From the NCBI RefSeq assembly GCF_016802725.1, contig NC_052671.1, positions 1,675,001 to 1,739,000 on the forward strand: a stretch of 64,000 bases of DNA, read 5' to 3'. The notes under the pieces were generated by a model, which worked only from the letters and a program-made list of their open reading frames with translations, was not told the DNA's origin and ran no database searches. Every line of letters starts with the position of its first letter. Positions within the stretch are counted from its first letter, which is position 1. The translations under genes and the position numbers were made by a program. This DNA is from Solenopsis invicta (taxonomy: Eukaryota > Arthropoda > Insecta > Hymenoptera > Formicidae). This document shows, piece after piece, positions 50,752 through 63,511 of the stretch.

Positions 50752-51857
50752 ACTGTGCCACGACGGCAATAAGAGCTTTAATCTCCCACGAAATTGTAAA
50801 GTCGGGAGGAAAATTTATAAGAGAGATCCAAAGTCGGAATGATTGTGCCATGCACTGATAAAAGGCATTTTAGAAATTCGAGAGCTGCGCAAAACGACTT
50901 TGCACGAAAAAATCCAAGATGACGGAGAGTAATAAATTCAAACGACATGACGAAACATTAGACACCAGCATGTGTTTAATTACCTAAAATTAATGCATCG
51001 TTTTTTATATTTATTTCTATTTAATTATTATTCCAATTTATAGTAAAGATCACGTTAATTATAAATCATATAGAATATTCGTATTAATGTTATTAATAAT
51101 AGTATTAATTTTTTTTATATTAATAGAGTTAATGTTGGAATTCTGCATTAATCGCTGTTCCCGTTATGAAATTACTAAAAGTGCTAAATTTCATATGACA
51201 CGTACTGTCGCGTGTGCAATACGAGCGTGTAGATAGCACGTAAATATAATTGAGTGCTCGTGAAGGAGGTGTGTAAATGTCACAACACCTTCTATAAAAT
51301 CGTTAACTCATCCGTACGCCCGCAGGAATCCCGATAACTATCTATTCCTTGTATGGATAATGCCAGGTGATACAAACATACCAATAAAATTGCTGCTGAA
51401 TTTATTTAAATAAATACAATTCTCTCGCGTTTCAAAAATTTATTGCAATTGATTGCGTAATTTTTATTATTTAAATAAGTATGGTGCGCGTGTTAATTGC
51501 GCTATATGCATATTAATTTAATTTGTCTTACCGAAGAATTTCTAAGTGCAGTTGGCAGCAGCAGATCTAAAAATAAACTTGCTGGCAAAGCGCCAAGCTT
51601 TAAATACACGCAATCTCATCCGGAAGGTGAGGACCGATACAAAACAAGATTAAATTTTAATTTTGAAACAAAGAATAAAGTATTAGAATGCCGTTGGCAA
51701 GCATTCCATCCCCCTCTTAAAACTCATAACGGAGGCTTGCTACCCTCTACATTCTGACTAACGGTCCCCACTCCTGACTCCGACAGGGCAACAGCGCGAA
51801 CAGCTACCCCCTAAGACTCTAATTACGGCCTTACGTCCCTACCATGTCTCTCTTTCC

Positions 51858-51882
51858 CTCTCTCTCTCTCTCTCTCTCTCTC
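51858..51882. repeat. (CT)n microsatellite
   Basis: About twelve CT units inside a pyrimidine-rich stretch. Confidence 0.9.
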
Positions 51883-52475
51883 ACGCCCTACAGCGCCCTT
51901 TCCGACCATTCTCATATTTTCCGACACTCCCTGTGCTACCACACTTCACTACAATCCACCCCCTATGCCATTACATGCAAATGCCACGGTTGTCTCTTTC
52001 CGCTAATAAAAGTCGTGCCCGTGCAATTTAGAACATCCGACGTTGGGCTACTATGGCTTCCGAAAGATACAAAACGAGACACGGAATAAGTCTGGAAAGA
52101 CAGCGATGTTGAGGGTTATTACTCATTAGTAGAGTTAAAACGCAAAGCAAAGACACAGAGCAGATTATACGCAATTCGAACTCAATGAAAAAAGTTAACT
52201 AGATTTTGTTGTAAGTATATATAATTGCATTAAATGTTAGTTCACATTCAAGTACAATAAAAGATAATACTAAAGAGAAAAAAAAACAATTTAAAACTAT
52301 TGGCAAATGTAATGTACTGCTTATTTTTTATTAGTATAAGTTAACATTTCAAAACTTTAAATAAAATATCCGTTACTGTAAATTCTACATGTATATTATT
52401 AATATCGAATCAAATATCTATAAATCAAAAAGTTTATATCTTAAAGGTAAAAGTATCACCCACAAGGGATGATAT

Positions 52476-52477
<2 letters not shown>

Positions 52478-52506
<29 letters not shown>
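52478..52506. repeat. (TA)n microsatellite
   Basis: About fourteen TA units. Confidence 0.9.
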
Positions 52507-52510
<4 letters not shown>

Positions 52511-53889
52511 TTGTCGTCGTAGTGAGAAATGTTAGGATCCACATAACCTTTAATCAGAGCACGTTGCGGCTTTACGATATTAGCTGGTGTTACGCACCCT
52601 CTTTCACCCTTTTCCATTCCCACTGACGTCACTCGACTTGAATACTCGGTAAAATATCGAAAAACCGTCCAAATTTTTCGATCATTTTGAACTTTACACC
52701 TTTGAAATGTGCACTTTCCAAAATTATCGCGATCGAATGTATTTGTTTTCTATATCAATATATTCTTTTTTATTTAATAATTTCAGAAATCCCTAGTAAT
52801 ATACAGTAATAGTAATACAGAAATTAATGACACATTGTTAAATTGCCATTAAAGTGTGATATTTAAATGCAGAACCGGTAATTTAATAAATTAACCGGTA
52901 GGTTAATAAATAACATTACATATCAGTGTATTCAAATTTATAAAATCTATCAACGATAGATCTATTAACATCACGTCGGACTTATTGCTGATAGCTTTAA
53001 CTGCTGACAACTCAATCAATAAATACTTTTCGCTGACCTTCCCTTTTATTAAGATAAATTTAACTAACAGTTATCAGAGATCCTTGGCTTTATTGAGTCT
53101 GATGGCTTATAATACTTTTATTGAGACTAAGACAAACGTCATGTATTGTATATAACCAAGGCATCCGAGGCACATGATGTTATATACACAAATAATGCAC
53201 TTTCTGATTTTATATCGAGAGAAAATATTCTCCGTCACGCTCAAAAATGTACCTAGGTAGCGAATGACAACAGGTATATCTTTATCAGATTTATCTCAAA
53301 ATATCAGAGTCTTCTGAAAAAACAAGAATTTCGCATCTCGGCCAATAAATCGTCTTGAAGTGAATTACATCTTCTTTGCATTTTACTCGTTGGATCTTAA
53401 GAAAATCATTAAATTACAGCATACTCTTTTTTTTATACTTTCCAATTTCGTTTATTATACTTTTAATTTAATTTCGTTTATTACACATTTTAATTTAATT
53501 AGAACACAACAACTAGCGATTCTTTTACAAATTTAATAAATATTTATATTAAGTAAACAACTAAACAATTATTAAATTAATAGATTTACAGTCAAACGGA
53601 ACCGTGAGAAACAGGCATCAAAATAAATAACATGTCAATTTTAAAATAGGATTATTGCAATTTAATAAATAAATCAATAAATAAATAAAAATATGAAACC
53701 ATATACGATATCTCTATTGATAATATTCAACACGGTAGCCTTAAAATTTTTTTTACTAAAGATTCTTATTATACAGCTACATATTCAAAATTAGAATATT
53801 TAATTGTGCTTACAAATAATCTATAAGCTAGTCTATATTCTAGATAAATATATGTACAATAGCAACTGTACTTGTAATTGTAAAATAAA

Positions 53890-54210
53890 AAAACTCGTTC
53901 GAAAGCACTGAGGTCGAAGCTTCCTCCTCTCGCTCGGCGCACGTACTCTCTCATTTTCCTACGCGCTTCGTCGCTGCTTCTTGGGCGCTCCGCGCTTCAG
54001 CTTGGACATATCACGCGAACAAAGGGGATTCCGGGCACATGCGCACTCGATTCCTAGCACTGGTAACGATTCTAGCTCCTGTTATAGCCTAGCGCACCCT
54101 CCGTTTCTCTCTCCCCTATCTCTCCTCCTTTCTCTTCTCTTTTACCAGCTACCGACTCGGCACAAGGTACGGAAGTAACTTCTGTACACGGTGGAAAAGC
54201 AGTGCGCGAA
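53890..54210. other. GC-rich block in the abd-A intron
   Basis: A short GC-rich, CT-rich block with no coding signal. Confidence 0.3.
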
Positions 54211-54397
54211 TGTGTGAATGTGTACACGAACGTACAACGGAGGTAGGATGCGCATCGCAATATTTGGGAATTATACCGAGATGCGTGTACCACGTGTGCG
54301 TACGGATGCAGATGCAGAAGAAAACATGTATGCCCTTTCGAATATGTACCACTAATGAATGTAACAGTTACAGAAATAAAAACATATATGTGTATAA

Positions 54398-54461
<64 letters not shown>
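54398..54461. repeat. Compound (CA)n(TA)n microsatellite
   Basis: About thirteen CA units followed directly by about nineteen TA units, the same layout as at 50424-50488. A shorter CA run follows at about 54503-54519. Confidence 0.95.
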
Positions 54462-54464
<3 letters not shown>

Positions 54465-55329
54465 AATACATATTTGATAATAAACAGGTATGTACCCGCA
54501 CACATACACACACACACACGCGGGTACTCAAAAGCGCGAGAGAGCGAGCAAGAACGAGGAGGAATGATAGGTACGCACCGACACGAAAGAAGCTGGAAAT
54601 GGAGCCCTTAGTTTTTATCGAGAAATAACAGACGTGATAAGCAGCGGTGCACCGTGAAGCAGCATGCCGAAGAGTATTCCGTGCCATATCTAAACCGAAT
54701 CGTTCTATGATACTATTCCACCTATTCCTCCTATCGTGGAACCTCCGGAAACTGTTGCCGTCGGAGTCTTTAAAAGAATACGATCTATTAGGTATTGCCC
54801 CTTATCAAAAACATTTATAATCGCCATCTTCAATAAAAAAAAGTTAATTATAAAGGAGATAAATTACTATCATCCTAGAAGGAAGATAAGTGCAACAAAT
54901 ACACACGTTCGTTTCGCCGCGCTTGTGCAATGCAAAATGATTTACGATTTATTCGAGGTTGCTGATTAGAAGAGAGATATATTCATTTCCTTGTAGGAAT
55001 TACATCGTAAAATTACGAGTAACTATGACAGTGAGAAATATTTATTATGGTAAAGCGAAAGATAACTGTTCCCGCATTCGCCAGCGCGAATAGCTCAAAG
55101 CATAGATTATGTATATAAATCGCTTAGGGTAACGGATCGTCTTACGAACGATTGAACTCTAGCGTCTCGTAACAGTAACTCTATCCCGACGGGTGAAACG
55201 TACAATCCCTCTCAAAGGTAGCCCGTTATACGTTGTATAAATAATACTTTTGACAAACAAGCGTCCGACTGTTAGACTATAGACGTTTAGCCGCATGCTA
55301 AAATGCAAATGTGCGGAGATGTCGATTTC

Positions 55330-55990
55330 TAGCAATTACAACGTCGCGCCTATGACACTAGGGGAAAGGCGTATACCATTCGCCATTGGCTATATCGCGG
55401 CATAGATTACACAAAAGTCCCCTGGGAGGTCGCGTCGAACCCCTGCCCCGTGTTTCGCCCTCGTCTCCGCTCGCTAGTCCCTCTTTTTCCCCATCCCTGC
55501 GTCTACAAACTCGCCGAACCTTCCCCTGGATATTCGTGGCTAAAGGTCTATATCGCGCACCGTCAAACCTGCCCGAATTGCTCGTCGTCGTGTTATGCAA
55601 ACGGCCGCATTTTGTTACGATAGCGCCTGCCGGGGACTGTCCTCCGCCACCATGTTATGCCTCGCAGTGTGGCGCGGAGAAGCTGAGGAGCACGCTCGCT
55701 CGGCGAAGAGCGCCGCCGGTATGTAGCTGTACACGGCTTACGCCGCGTCCGAAGACCGGCGTCGAGCACGTTTTCTCTTACGGACAAGATCGTTCCGTAT
55801 GTCAGCGCCGTACATTTCCGTAACTACGCGGACGACGTTTCTCCCAGCGTCGGGCTCGTACGCTGGGCTTTCCCGCGAAAATATGAAACACCTTAACACC
55901 CGTCAGCTTCTTTATCCTCCGCTTTCCCTGTCCCCGCTTCGTATAATGGAATATTTCGAGGGTAGTGATGCGAGCAATGGCATCTGAACA
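55330..55990. other. GC-rich block in the abd-A intron
   Basis: CpG-rich, open on both strands (55386-55823 plus, 55358-55600 and 55593-55787 minus), with arginine/proline-rich translations typical of non-coding GC-rich DNA. Candidate regulatory block. Confidence 0.35.
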
Positions 55991-58900
55991 ATGTCGTCTT
56001 AATCTTCTGCACTAAATATCGCAACACATCATAAATATGCTGTCGAATTCCGCGCGTACGAAATATGAAAATTTGTGAAAATTTTGAATTAAATTCACGC
56101 GGCTACTTCTGGATTAATTTGAAAGGTTAATGCTGCCAAGCGGTGAGTGTCACAGTGCATCGAACGCTGTTTGTTTAAAGTAAGTTAATGAGATTACAAC
56201 GGCATTCGAGTAGATAATGATATCATTGTTTAGAGTTTCATTTGACGCCATAACACTCCATTAAAGCGATAGTTCATTCTTTGATCAACGATTCAGAAGA
56301 ATTATGATCTTCAAAGTTCAATCTTACTTGCTAATGTTGTTTTTTTTTTCAAATATAAATTACACGTTACACAAAAATTATTTAAACTTGATTGAATATC
56401 CCACAAATTCTTGTATGTAAATGATTTTTGTACATTTATAATTTTCGTAATTTTTTTATTTATCAATATTTTATAAAATGTCAACAACCATAAACAAATA
56501 TATTTTTACACAAAAATAAAAATAAAAAGTTTTATCCCAAAAGTATAGTGCCCTGTTTTATTATTATTTAATTTACAATAACGATACAAATTAATCGCTT
56601 GTTGAAAAACGTCTTTAGCATAACGATTTCGTCATATTTGCCTACATTTACAATTATTAATAGCTTTACTGTATATAAAACAGTCTATAAAATCACCTCA
56701 AGCATGAGTTTTTGTGACAAGATGAAAGCATATTACAGATAACACATCAATAATTGCATATTTTAATAGTCATGAATAAAAATACATAAATTTTATTTTA
56801 TTTTAATCTCGCGTACTAAATATATGAAATGGTTTTTATATTTATATAAAAAATATTGTCTATTAAATAATATTAATTAAAAATATTTATTATACATCAT
56901 TGAATGCAAAAAATTGACATCTAAAAACATATTTTTAATTAATGAATATTTATTAGGTAAATACATCGTGTACTATTAATTTAGAAATGGTATAGTACAG
57001 CTGTAAAAAAGCAATTTTCAACGCTCCTTAATATTTGCATGTAATTTCGCGCTGTAAAATTCACAGCACAAAAGTTCCAATTTCGCACACAGATTAGTGC
57101 AAACGAGTATGTGACTTGTGAGAAATAGAGAGATAATGTTTTTGCGTTGTGTGTAGTTGTCATAATTTTTTCTTCTTTCAAATATTAATCATCGTGGCAA
57201 CGTGACGCATCGGGCAATATCCTCATACGGCGATGACCGCACAAATGTCGATTTTTCAGACCTTTGTAGTTATAAATGGCAATCGCAAACGCCCACCACG
57301 GCGCGATATACGGGACGTCCTAAATTTAACCACTCTATCTATATTTTCTTTATTCATTAAGATTATTCTTTTAATTAAGATCATCCTTTTCTTGACCACA
57401 AAAAAACTCATCGTTTATTGTAAATTTTATGTTTGCAATATTGATATTAATATCTTAACAATTTATATTCAGATAACAAGTCTATTCAAGATCAAATTCA
57501 TTGAAAATTTAAAAAAAAATTAAAATTAAAAATAAAATTACAAAAAATAAGATTTTAGTATTTATAATTTTTTTTTTTCGATACTTATTTTTTGTAAAAG
57601 GCTCATGTGCACGGTAATTTATGACTGATGTTTTTGCTAGAAGAATGACACTAAATCTTCAAATTTGTCAAAGAATCTGTAGAGAATAGAACGTGAATCA
57701 AATATTTTAATGTAACATTGAAGAATTTTTTTAAGTAATCCGTTTGCTTAAAATGATATTACAACTGAACTATGTAAAGTTAAATACGAATAATATATCT
57801 TATTTCTGTTAAAAGTGCACGTGACTACATGCCGCCGGAGGGGACAAAGCCACATACAACATCCTCATAACCCGCATGTACATTTTATTGGAATTTAACT
57901 TTAAGATGAAGGATAAACGTTTATCTTTTTAAACACAGCAACCGTTTCTTGCCGTTTAATCATGAGAGGTAAAACTTAATCCTAAGGCTTTAGACATTGT
58001 AAATGTCAAACTTGTGCAATAAAGTTCGAGCGATATAAATAAAGATTATCTATCGCAGAAAGTAAACTAAGCGATGATATACCATTAACGTTAGTAGCCC
58101 TGATTGCAAAAATTATTATAGAAATAATACATAAAATGGATTGCACATTATTACGTAGATTAATATTAAATTCCTTTTTCATGTAATAGCTATATTTATA
58201 TTAAAGTAATTTGTCAATTATTATAACGTAGTCTTAAAGTTATACGGGAGCAATTATTATTTAAACAAAAAGGAAAAGAAAATCAATTAAAAATATGGCA
58301 ATGTACGCCTGTTTAGATCATGAAAAACAAAATCATTTAAAACTTTTAGTTTATTCGTATATAGCAATTTAAATAAAATCCACCATAAAAGAAACAAGAA
58401 AGAGATACATCAATGAAAAAGGGGTATGAATGCACGTAACGTCCTTTATCGTAAACGTGACATGGTTGATTTTCGTGTAAGATACGATCGTCAAAGCCTT
58501 TACTTTCACTTGACTCAGCATGAAACAACCTCGTGATTTACAGGCGTCGAAAAAAATCTTCGATTCTTGTGTTAGCTGTGTTCCTCTCTTTCTGTGAATT
58601 AGGTAAAGTTTATTGCCTTTACGATAGAGAAAAAATAATGGGCAACGAGCGACAAAGGATGAAAGTCTAAGCCTGAAAAAAGTGAGAATTCGGAAGGAAG
58701 AGTTAAAAAGTTACGAGTTAAAAGAAGTAGAAAAGGAAGCGCATGATTTTCCGATTCGAAACAGCAATAAAAAAAAAAAATATGCTGAATTTTGTATCCG
58801 GTATCATAGTACAACGGAATATTTTAGACAAAAATTTAAAATTTTAATTCTTTCGAGAATTTAAATTTTTAATGTGTAACGTAAATAACTGAAGAAAATG

Positions 58901-59219
58901 TTTAAATGATAATATATTTTTATGGCTAAATATACAAAAATATATTTAAACATATATGTATCATCAGGAATATTTCAATATGTGAAACATTGTAGTATTT
59001 TTTTTTTTATCACATTTAAAGTGCTCTTAAGAAATATTTTCACAAAGTACATAATATATGTCACAATGTTTACAATGTTTTTATATTGTGTGTAATACCA
59101 TAACATTATATTAATGCGCAATTAGTTATTAGTCAATATTAAAGTTATTCCTTTAAAAGAAAATTTGAGAGTGTAAACAAAGGTGTAAATTTCTCCCTTT
59201 CCTAAAATTAAGTATAAGT

Positions 59220-60410
59220 CAAATCCTCGGTCAGCCGATCCGAATACCTTACATTGTAAGATATCGTTTCAGGGTGGCCATCGCGTAAACATACGCCGAT
59301 ATTCGGAATCGACCGGCCTGCCTGAGGATTTGACTGGTGTGATGGCTTCGGCACGCGACATAACGGGGTACGCGCCGTCGCCGTATGACCATAAAATAAA
59401 CGTTTGGGGTGGCGCAGGCGGAGGCCAAACCTGGCAGCGTATAAACACTTATATAACGGCAATTAAACTGCTTTTAAGGCCCATAAAACTGCAGTTTCAA
59501 TAATCTCTGTGACAACACGATTCTAACCTGTCTGTGGAAACGTGGCTTCCCTCGGGAGATGTCAAAAGCGGTCACGCCGCATCGACGACTGTAAAAATCT
59601 CGATCGTTGTCTCCCCCCCCCCCATGTCCCTCAAGCTCTCAAATTTTTCGATCGACCGCGTTCCCCAATGTCTAGTTTTTACGACCCGCTTTGTGTACCC
59701 AACCCCCAATTTCGCACGTCTCAAAATACAAACGTTACACGTTTGCTCGCGTCTAGACTTTATATTATACTTTCCCCGCAGCGCAACGTTCCGCGTGGAG
59801 TTTCGAGTTGGGCGAGGAACGTATATTAATGGCGCATCGAGAAGGCAATGAGTAAAATAGAAAAGTATAGAAAACGCGCCGGGTCATGGCATAAAACAGA
59901 ATTCGGGATGAAATTTTCCGGATAAAATTTCGATGGGGGCTATTCTTTTTCTAGCCAATGCCGGATACCTGCTGGATGCTGATGCGACCCAGGCGAGGGA
60001 GGAAACGTTTACGTGTGAGGGACGGGGAGAGCAGACGAGATCGGAGGCGGGGGAATACGAAGAGAGAGGTCCAAGTAGGGGAGGCAGGGGCGATGAAATG
60101 GGATAATACCGACGCTGCAGGACGCGGCAGCCATCATCGAATGCTAATGAGGGGTTGGCGGCTTTTGGGGCAGTGGACTCTGCCTGTAGAGTGGTGCGCC
60201 GTTGTCGGCGGATCGGCCTGATTATAAATTATACATTATCTCCTGCTAGTCCCCATGTACACACCGTAATCCAGCTAGACGCTTCGCAGGCCTCTGAACC
60301 CACAATGTCAGAATATGTTCCCATATTCGCGTACCAGAGACAGATTAGAAATTCGTACGTCGTCCACGCAAACAGTTTCGCTTGGTTGCCACATTTAGTG
60401 TCGCGTTAAT
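59220..60410. other. GC-rich block in the abd-A intron
   Basis: A long GC-richer stretch with a C-run at about 59614-59624. Frames at 59208-59462, 59534-59851 and 59958-60221 show no domain. Candidate enhancer region. Confidence 0.35.
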
Positions 60411-62327
60411 TTTAATTGCTCAACGGAACGTGAAAGAAATTTTCCTCAAATTTTCGTAAGCTTGGGATTTGTGTTTTCGAACGCAAAATAATCGTTCTCG
60501 AAAGGATCTCTGTGAATCCTTGGATTTTGAAGAATCTGATGTTCTTTAGTTAGTTTATTATAGTGTTCAAAAATATTATGATTTTGCATTTGTAATTTAT
60601 GCGCATCATATGAAGAAAGCACAAAATTACAATTATCATTTATAATATTCGATATATTACAATGCAATCGGCGAGAAGACAATTCTTTTAGAGAAAAATA
60701 AGAAAAAATAGAGTAATGCTTTTTATAAACTTTTCGAGAAAGATATACTGAATAAACAAGGCAATGAATTTGTTTGTCCATCCTCTCCTTTTTATCACAA
60801 CTTACAGGATAGTCTGTTTCTCCGAACGTTACAAATTTTGATAATGAGATACACGAACGTCCTCAGAGAACAGGTTCGAAAAAAAAGCCGATTCTAAATC
60901 TCGAAGCATAGCACATTCATGTATTAATCATATACTGAATCAATGAAAACAACAAAGGGTATATAGCTTTGAGTGAAAAAAAGGAATGTTCACGAGAACA
61001 TGAATTGAATTTAAAACACGATAAATATAACAGTGTTACAAAGCGTCCACATACTACTCGTAAATTTTCTTTCCTTTAGCGTGAGAAACGATAAGACATT
61101 CAGTGAAATTGAAATTAGGAAACTAACTAGGTTATATAACTTTTTAAGCGAATATTTACATTTAAATACATGAATTATTCTGCATAAAAAATTCTTTCAA
61201 CTTTAAATGATTTCTCCCAATTAATTTATGATATACTTACTGATAAGTACATTATTAAATTAATTAGGTAGAGTAATTTACACAATATAAATTTAATCTT
61301 TCTATTTTATTATATTCTGCTATTCTTTATTATTTGGCGTATATTGTTATTTACTCGCTTCTAAATTATTATTTCATTCATTATTTAAATTACATTTCAT
61401 TTACTAATATATTTATTAGTTTAAATACAATAAATTCGTTATAACTGATGTTAATAAAATATTACGGTTTCAACATGTTTATAGTGGCGTAACTTGAAAT
61501 ATATGTAGATCGCTAACGCGCGCGATTAGTAAGAAACAGCTGGACGTATAAACGTATAACGGCGAACGCGTATTCTGATTCATCGACCGATTGCACGTAT
61601 GCAGAAATAGATATATTCCGTTTGAGTATATCGGAATGTAATTTCCTACCGAACTAAGCATTCCCTTCGCACAGTTGGAAACTTCCTACAGTGATCGCCA
61701 ATGCCTATTTGAAATTATGATCCGTCTGATGTAAACAAACCATCGCGATAAAAGCCGTCGGCTGAAGTTTTAATTTTATCTAATCGGTATTTACTGCGCT
61801 ATTGTGGACTCGTAAATGGCCGTATAAAAGATAGTCATGGAGATTATTCGCAGCTAACATTATCACGGTGACGACAGGTGTAGTTGCCCATATACATGTC
61901 CTTCTTGCATGCACAACTAACATAAATGAATAGGGTAAAGGACTTAGCGTGTGCCGCCCGGTAGCGCGATTCACGTAAATGATCCGAACGATGACCTTGA
62001 CACCTCGACAATGCGTGGGATTACATCATTTTTTATCGTAAACTAATGACTAACCATTTATTAAACCTACGACTAATCCTGCTGGCACTGTCACAATGCA
62101 ATTGCACAATCATGTAGGAAGAAAACGTTTTGAAGACTGTTCTTTGTTTCTCTAATTTTGAAAATGCAATGCGTGATGTGTATCTGGATAAGGTCAATGT
62201 TGAAACTTAGAGAAAAGGCAAGTCATCGCTTTCAGAAGAAAGGAACCAGCCATAATGCTTCAAGTATCTTCTCTATTAAACCGAAGAAAGAAATGTGACT
62301 AACATGTGGAGTGTAAAACTGTATTTG
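60411..62327. other. Intronic DNA, no gene seen
   Basis: AT-rich to mixed. A 111-codon minus-strand frame (60446-60781) has an ordinary composition but no recognisable family and no good splice context. 61480-62060 is mixed in composition. Confidence 0.4.
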
Positions 62328-62372
62328 AGAAGAGTCGTATCCCTTGTATTCCAATCTTTCCAAGACTTTGAG
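62328..62372 (-). pseudogene. Fragment resembling glutamine-fructose-6-phosphate aminotransferase
   Basis: Inside a 62-codon minus-strand frame (62232-62420), the peptide LKVLERLEYKGYDSS closely resembles the N-terminal glutaminase-domain signature of GFAT/GlmS (L-x-GL-x-RLEYRGYDSAG). The catalytic MCG N-terminus that should stand about 20-40 residues upstream is absent, and the sequence after GYDSS does not follow the family. The frame stops about 30 codons later. It is either a decayed gene fragment inserted in the abd-A intron, of insect or bacterial origin, or a chance match of about 15 residues. Confidence 0.3.
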
Positions 62373-63478
62373 ACATACAGATCCCATATTAAAAATTGAT
62401 CTTTTACAATTATCATCCATATAGTTTTATAATAAAATTTCATGTGTAATAGATTTTTCTTTTTTCAAAGAGTTATCTATTTCTCGTTGTAATGATCGTG
62501 GCGTAAGAGTTCTATTCTCTGTGCCAAAGATACAGGTTTAAATCTATTCCGAATACATCAGATTTTTAATGGATCATTATCTCTCGAAAGACAATAGCAA
62601 ACCACTAACAGAGTATCTTTGCCAACACAGTCACTATGGAGTCACTATGAGCATCAAATGGAGACCACGATGTCCAGCTATGAAGGACCGAGTTGAGAAA
62701 GATAGATCTATTCTTCATGATCGAAATATGATCACGCCAATTGTAGTTTCTTCATCACGTTAATATGTAATGTCATTTATCAATTAAATTGAAAGAAAAA
62801 TAAATATTTTGCGCTCGTTTGCAATGTAATATAAAAGGAAGAGTAATGGTCGAGCAAATAATAAGTTATATGAGTTAAAAGAAAACTTTGAGAAATTATA
62901 TTTACATGACAATATGTTTGAGTCCTCTGATATTAAGTCCTCTTCAGTTAGAACAATTAATATTAAGGAAAAGCTATGTGGAGTCGCATATGAAAAAGTT
63001 TAGAGATTTCAATAGAAATTAGTAACCGACTTTCTGCACAGGCTAAGTTGTCTCAAATCAGTGAATTGCCGCTGTTATTAGTGCGTACATTACAAAAATT
63101 CCAATAACTCTCACGTTCCAATCCTCTTATTGTATCTTCTTCAGTGAATCGCAGTAATTAAAGATTACATCCGCGAAAGTAAAAAGAAATTTTAATTCTC
63201 CTGCCGCATCACTCAAGCTTTAGAAAATCGAATAAATGGAATTATTTATCATCAGTTATAGTAAGAAAACGGAAGAAAGACCGACCGAATAATGAAGACA
63301 ACGGACCATGTCGATGTAAAGACATAGCTACAATAACGATCAATTTTTCAAGTATTTTCAATGCAATTAAGTTCGCAGAAATATGGAATATATTTTATAC
63401 TCTTATTATATACACAATGCAAATAATGGCAGCAGTAGTGTAAAAGCATTACATGTAGCGACAATAATTTGTACTCAC
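62373..63478. other. Intronic DNA next to the microexon
   Basis: AT-rich to mixed. A plus-strand stretch without a start codon (about 62830-63003) could encode a peptide containing ENFEKLYLHDNMF, which I do not recognise. Another frame at 62569-62763 plus is also unassigned. No firm feature. Confidence 0.3.
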
Positions 63479-63511
63479 CGCACACCACTCTGTCAAATGG
63501 ACTCATCCAAT
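63479..63511 (-). CDS. abd-A: abdominal-A microexon (linker between hexapeptide and homeodomain)
   Basis: A 33-nt exon. It completes an aspartate codon (G|AT), encodes WMSPFDRVVC and gives the first base of the glycine codon finished in the homeobox exon. Together with the expected upstream Thr it forms the TDWM motif and the PF(D/E)RVVCG block known from insect abd-A proteins; TDWM and YPWM contact the cofactor Extradenticle. The acceptor is CTTTTTTATTTTCCAG, and the donor GCG|GTGAGT is close to ideal. Phases fit the downstream exon: CG then PNGCPRRRGRQ. No other reading frame gives a family match. The start codon and YPWM exon lie beyond the right edge of the window. Confidence 0.93.

Larger units (their letters stand above)
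43465..63478 (-). other. abd-A: Large abd-A intron (20,014 bp)
   Basis: Bounded by a consensus donor (GTGAGT, at 63473-63478) and an acceptor (TTTTCAG, ending at 43465). It separates the TDWM/PFDR microexon from the homeobox exon. A long intron at this point is typical of insect trunk Hox genes and in flies houses enhancers. It is AT-rich with GC-rich blocks and microsatellites, listed separately. The parts 43465-45000, 47880-49600, 50930-51480, 52100-53880, 56000-57200 and 57300-59200 are AT-rich and show nothing I can annotate. Confidence 0.85.

Noticed and set aside
55386..55823. 145-codon plus-strand frame
   Set aside because: Proline- and arginine-rich translation of CpG-rich DNA with minus-strand frames opposite; no domain.
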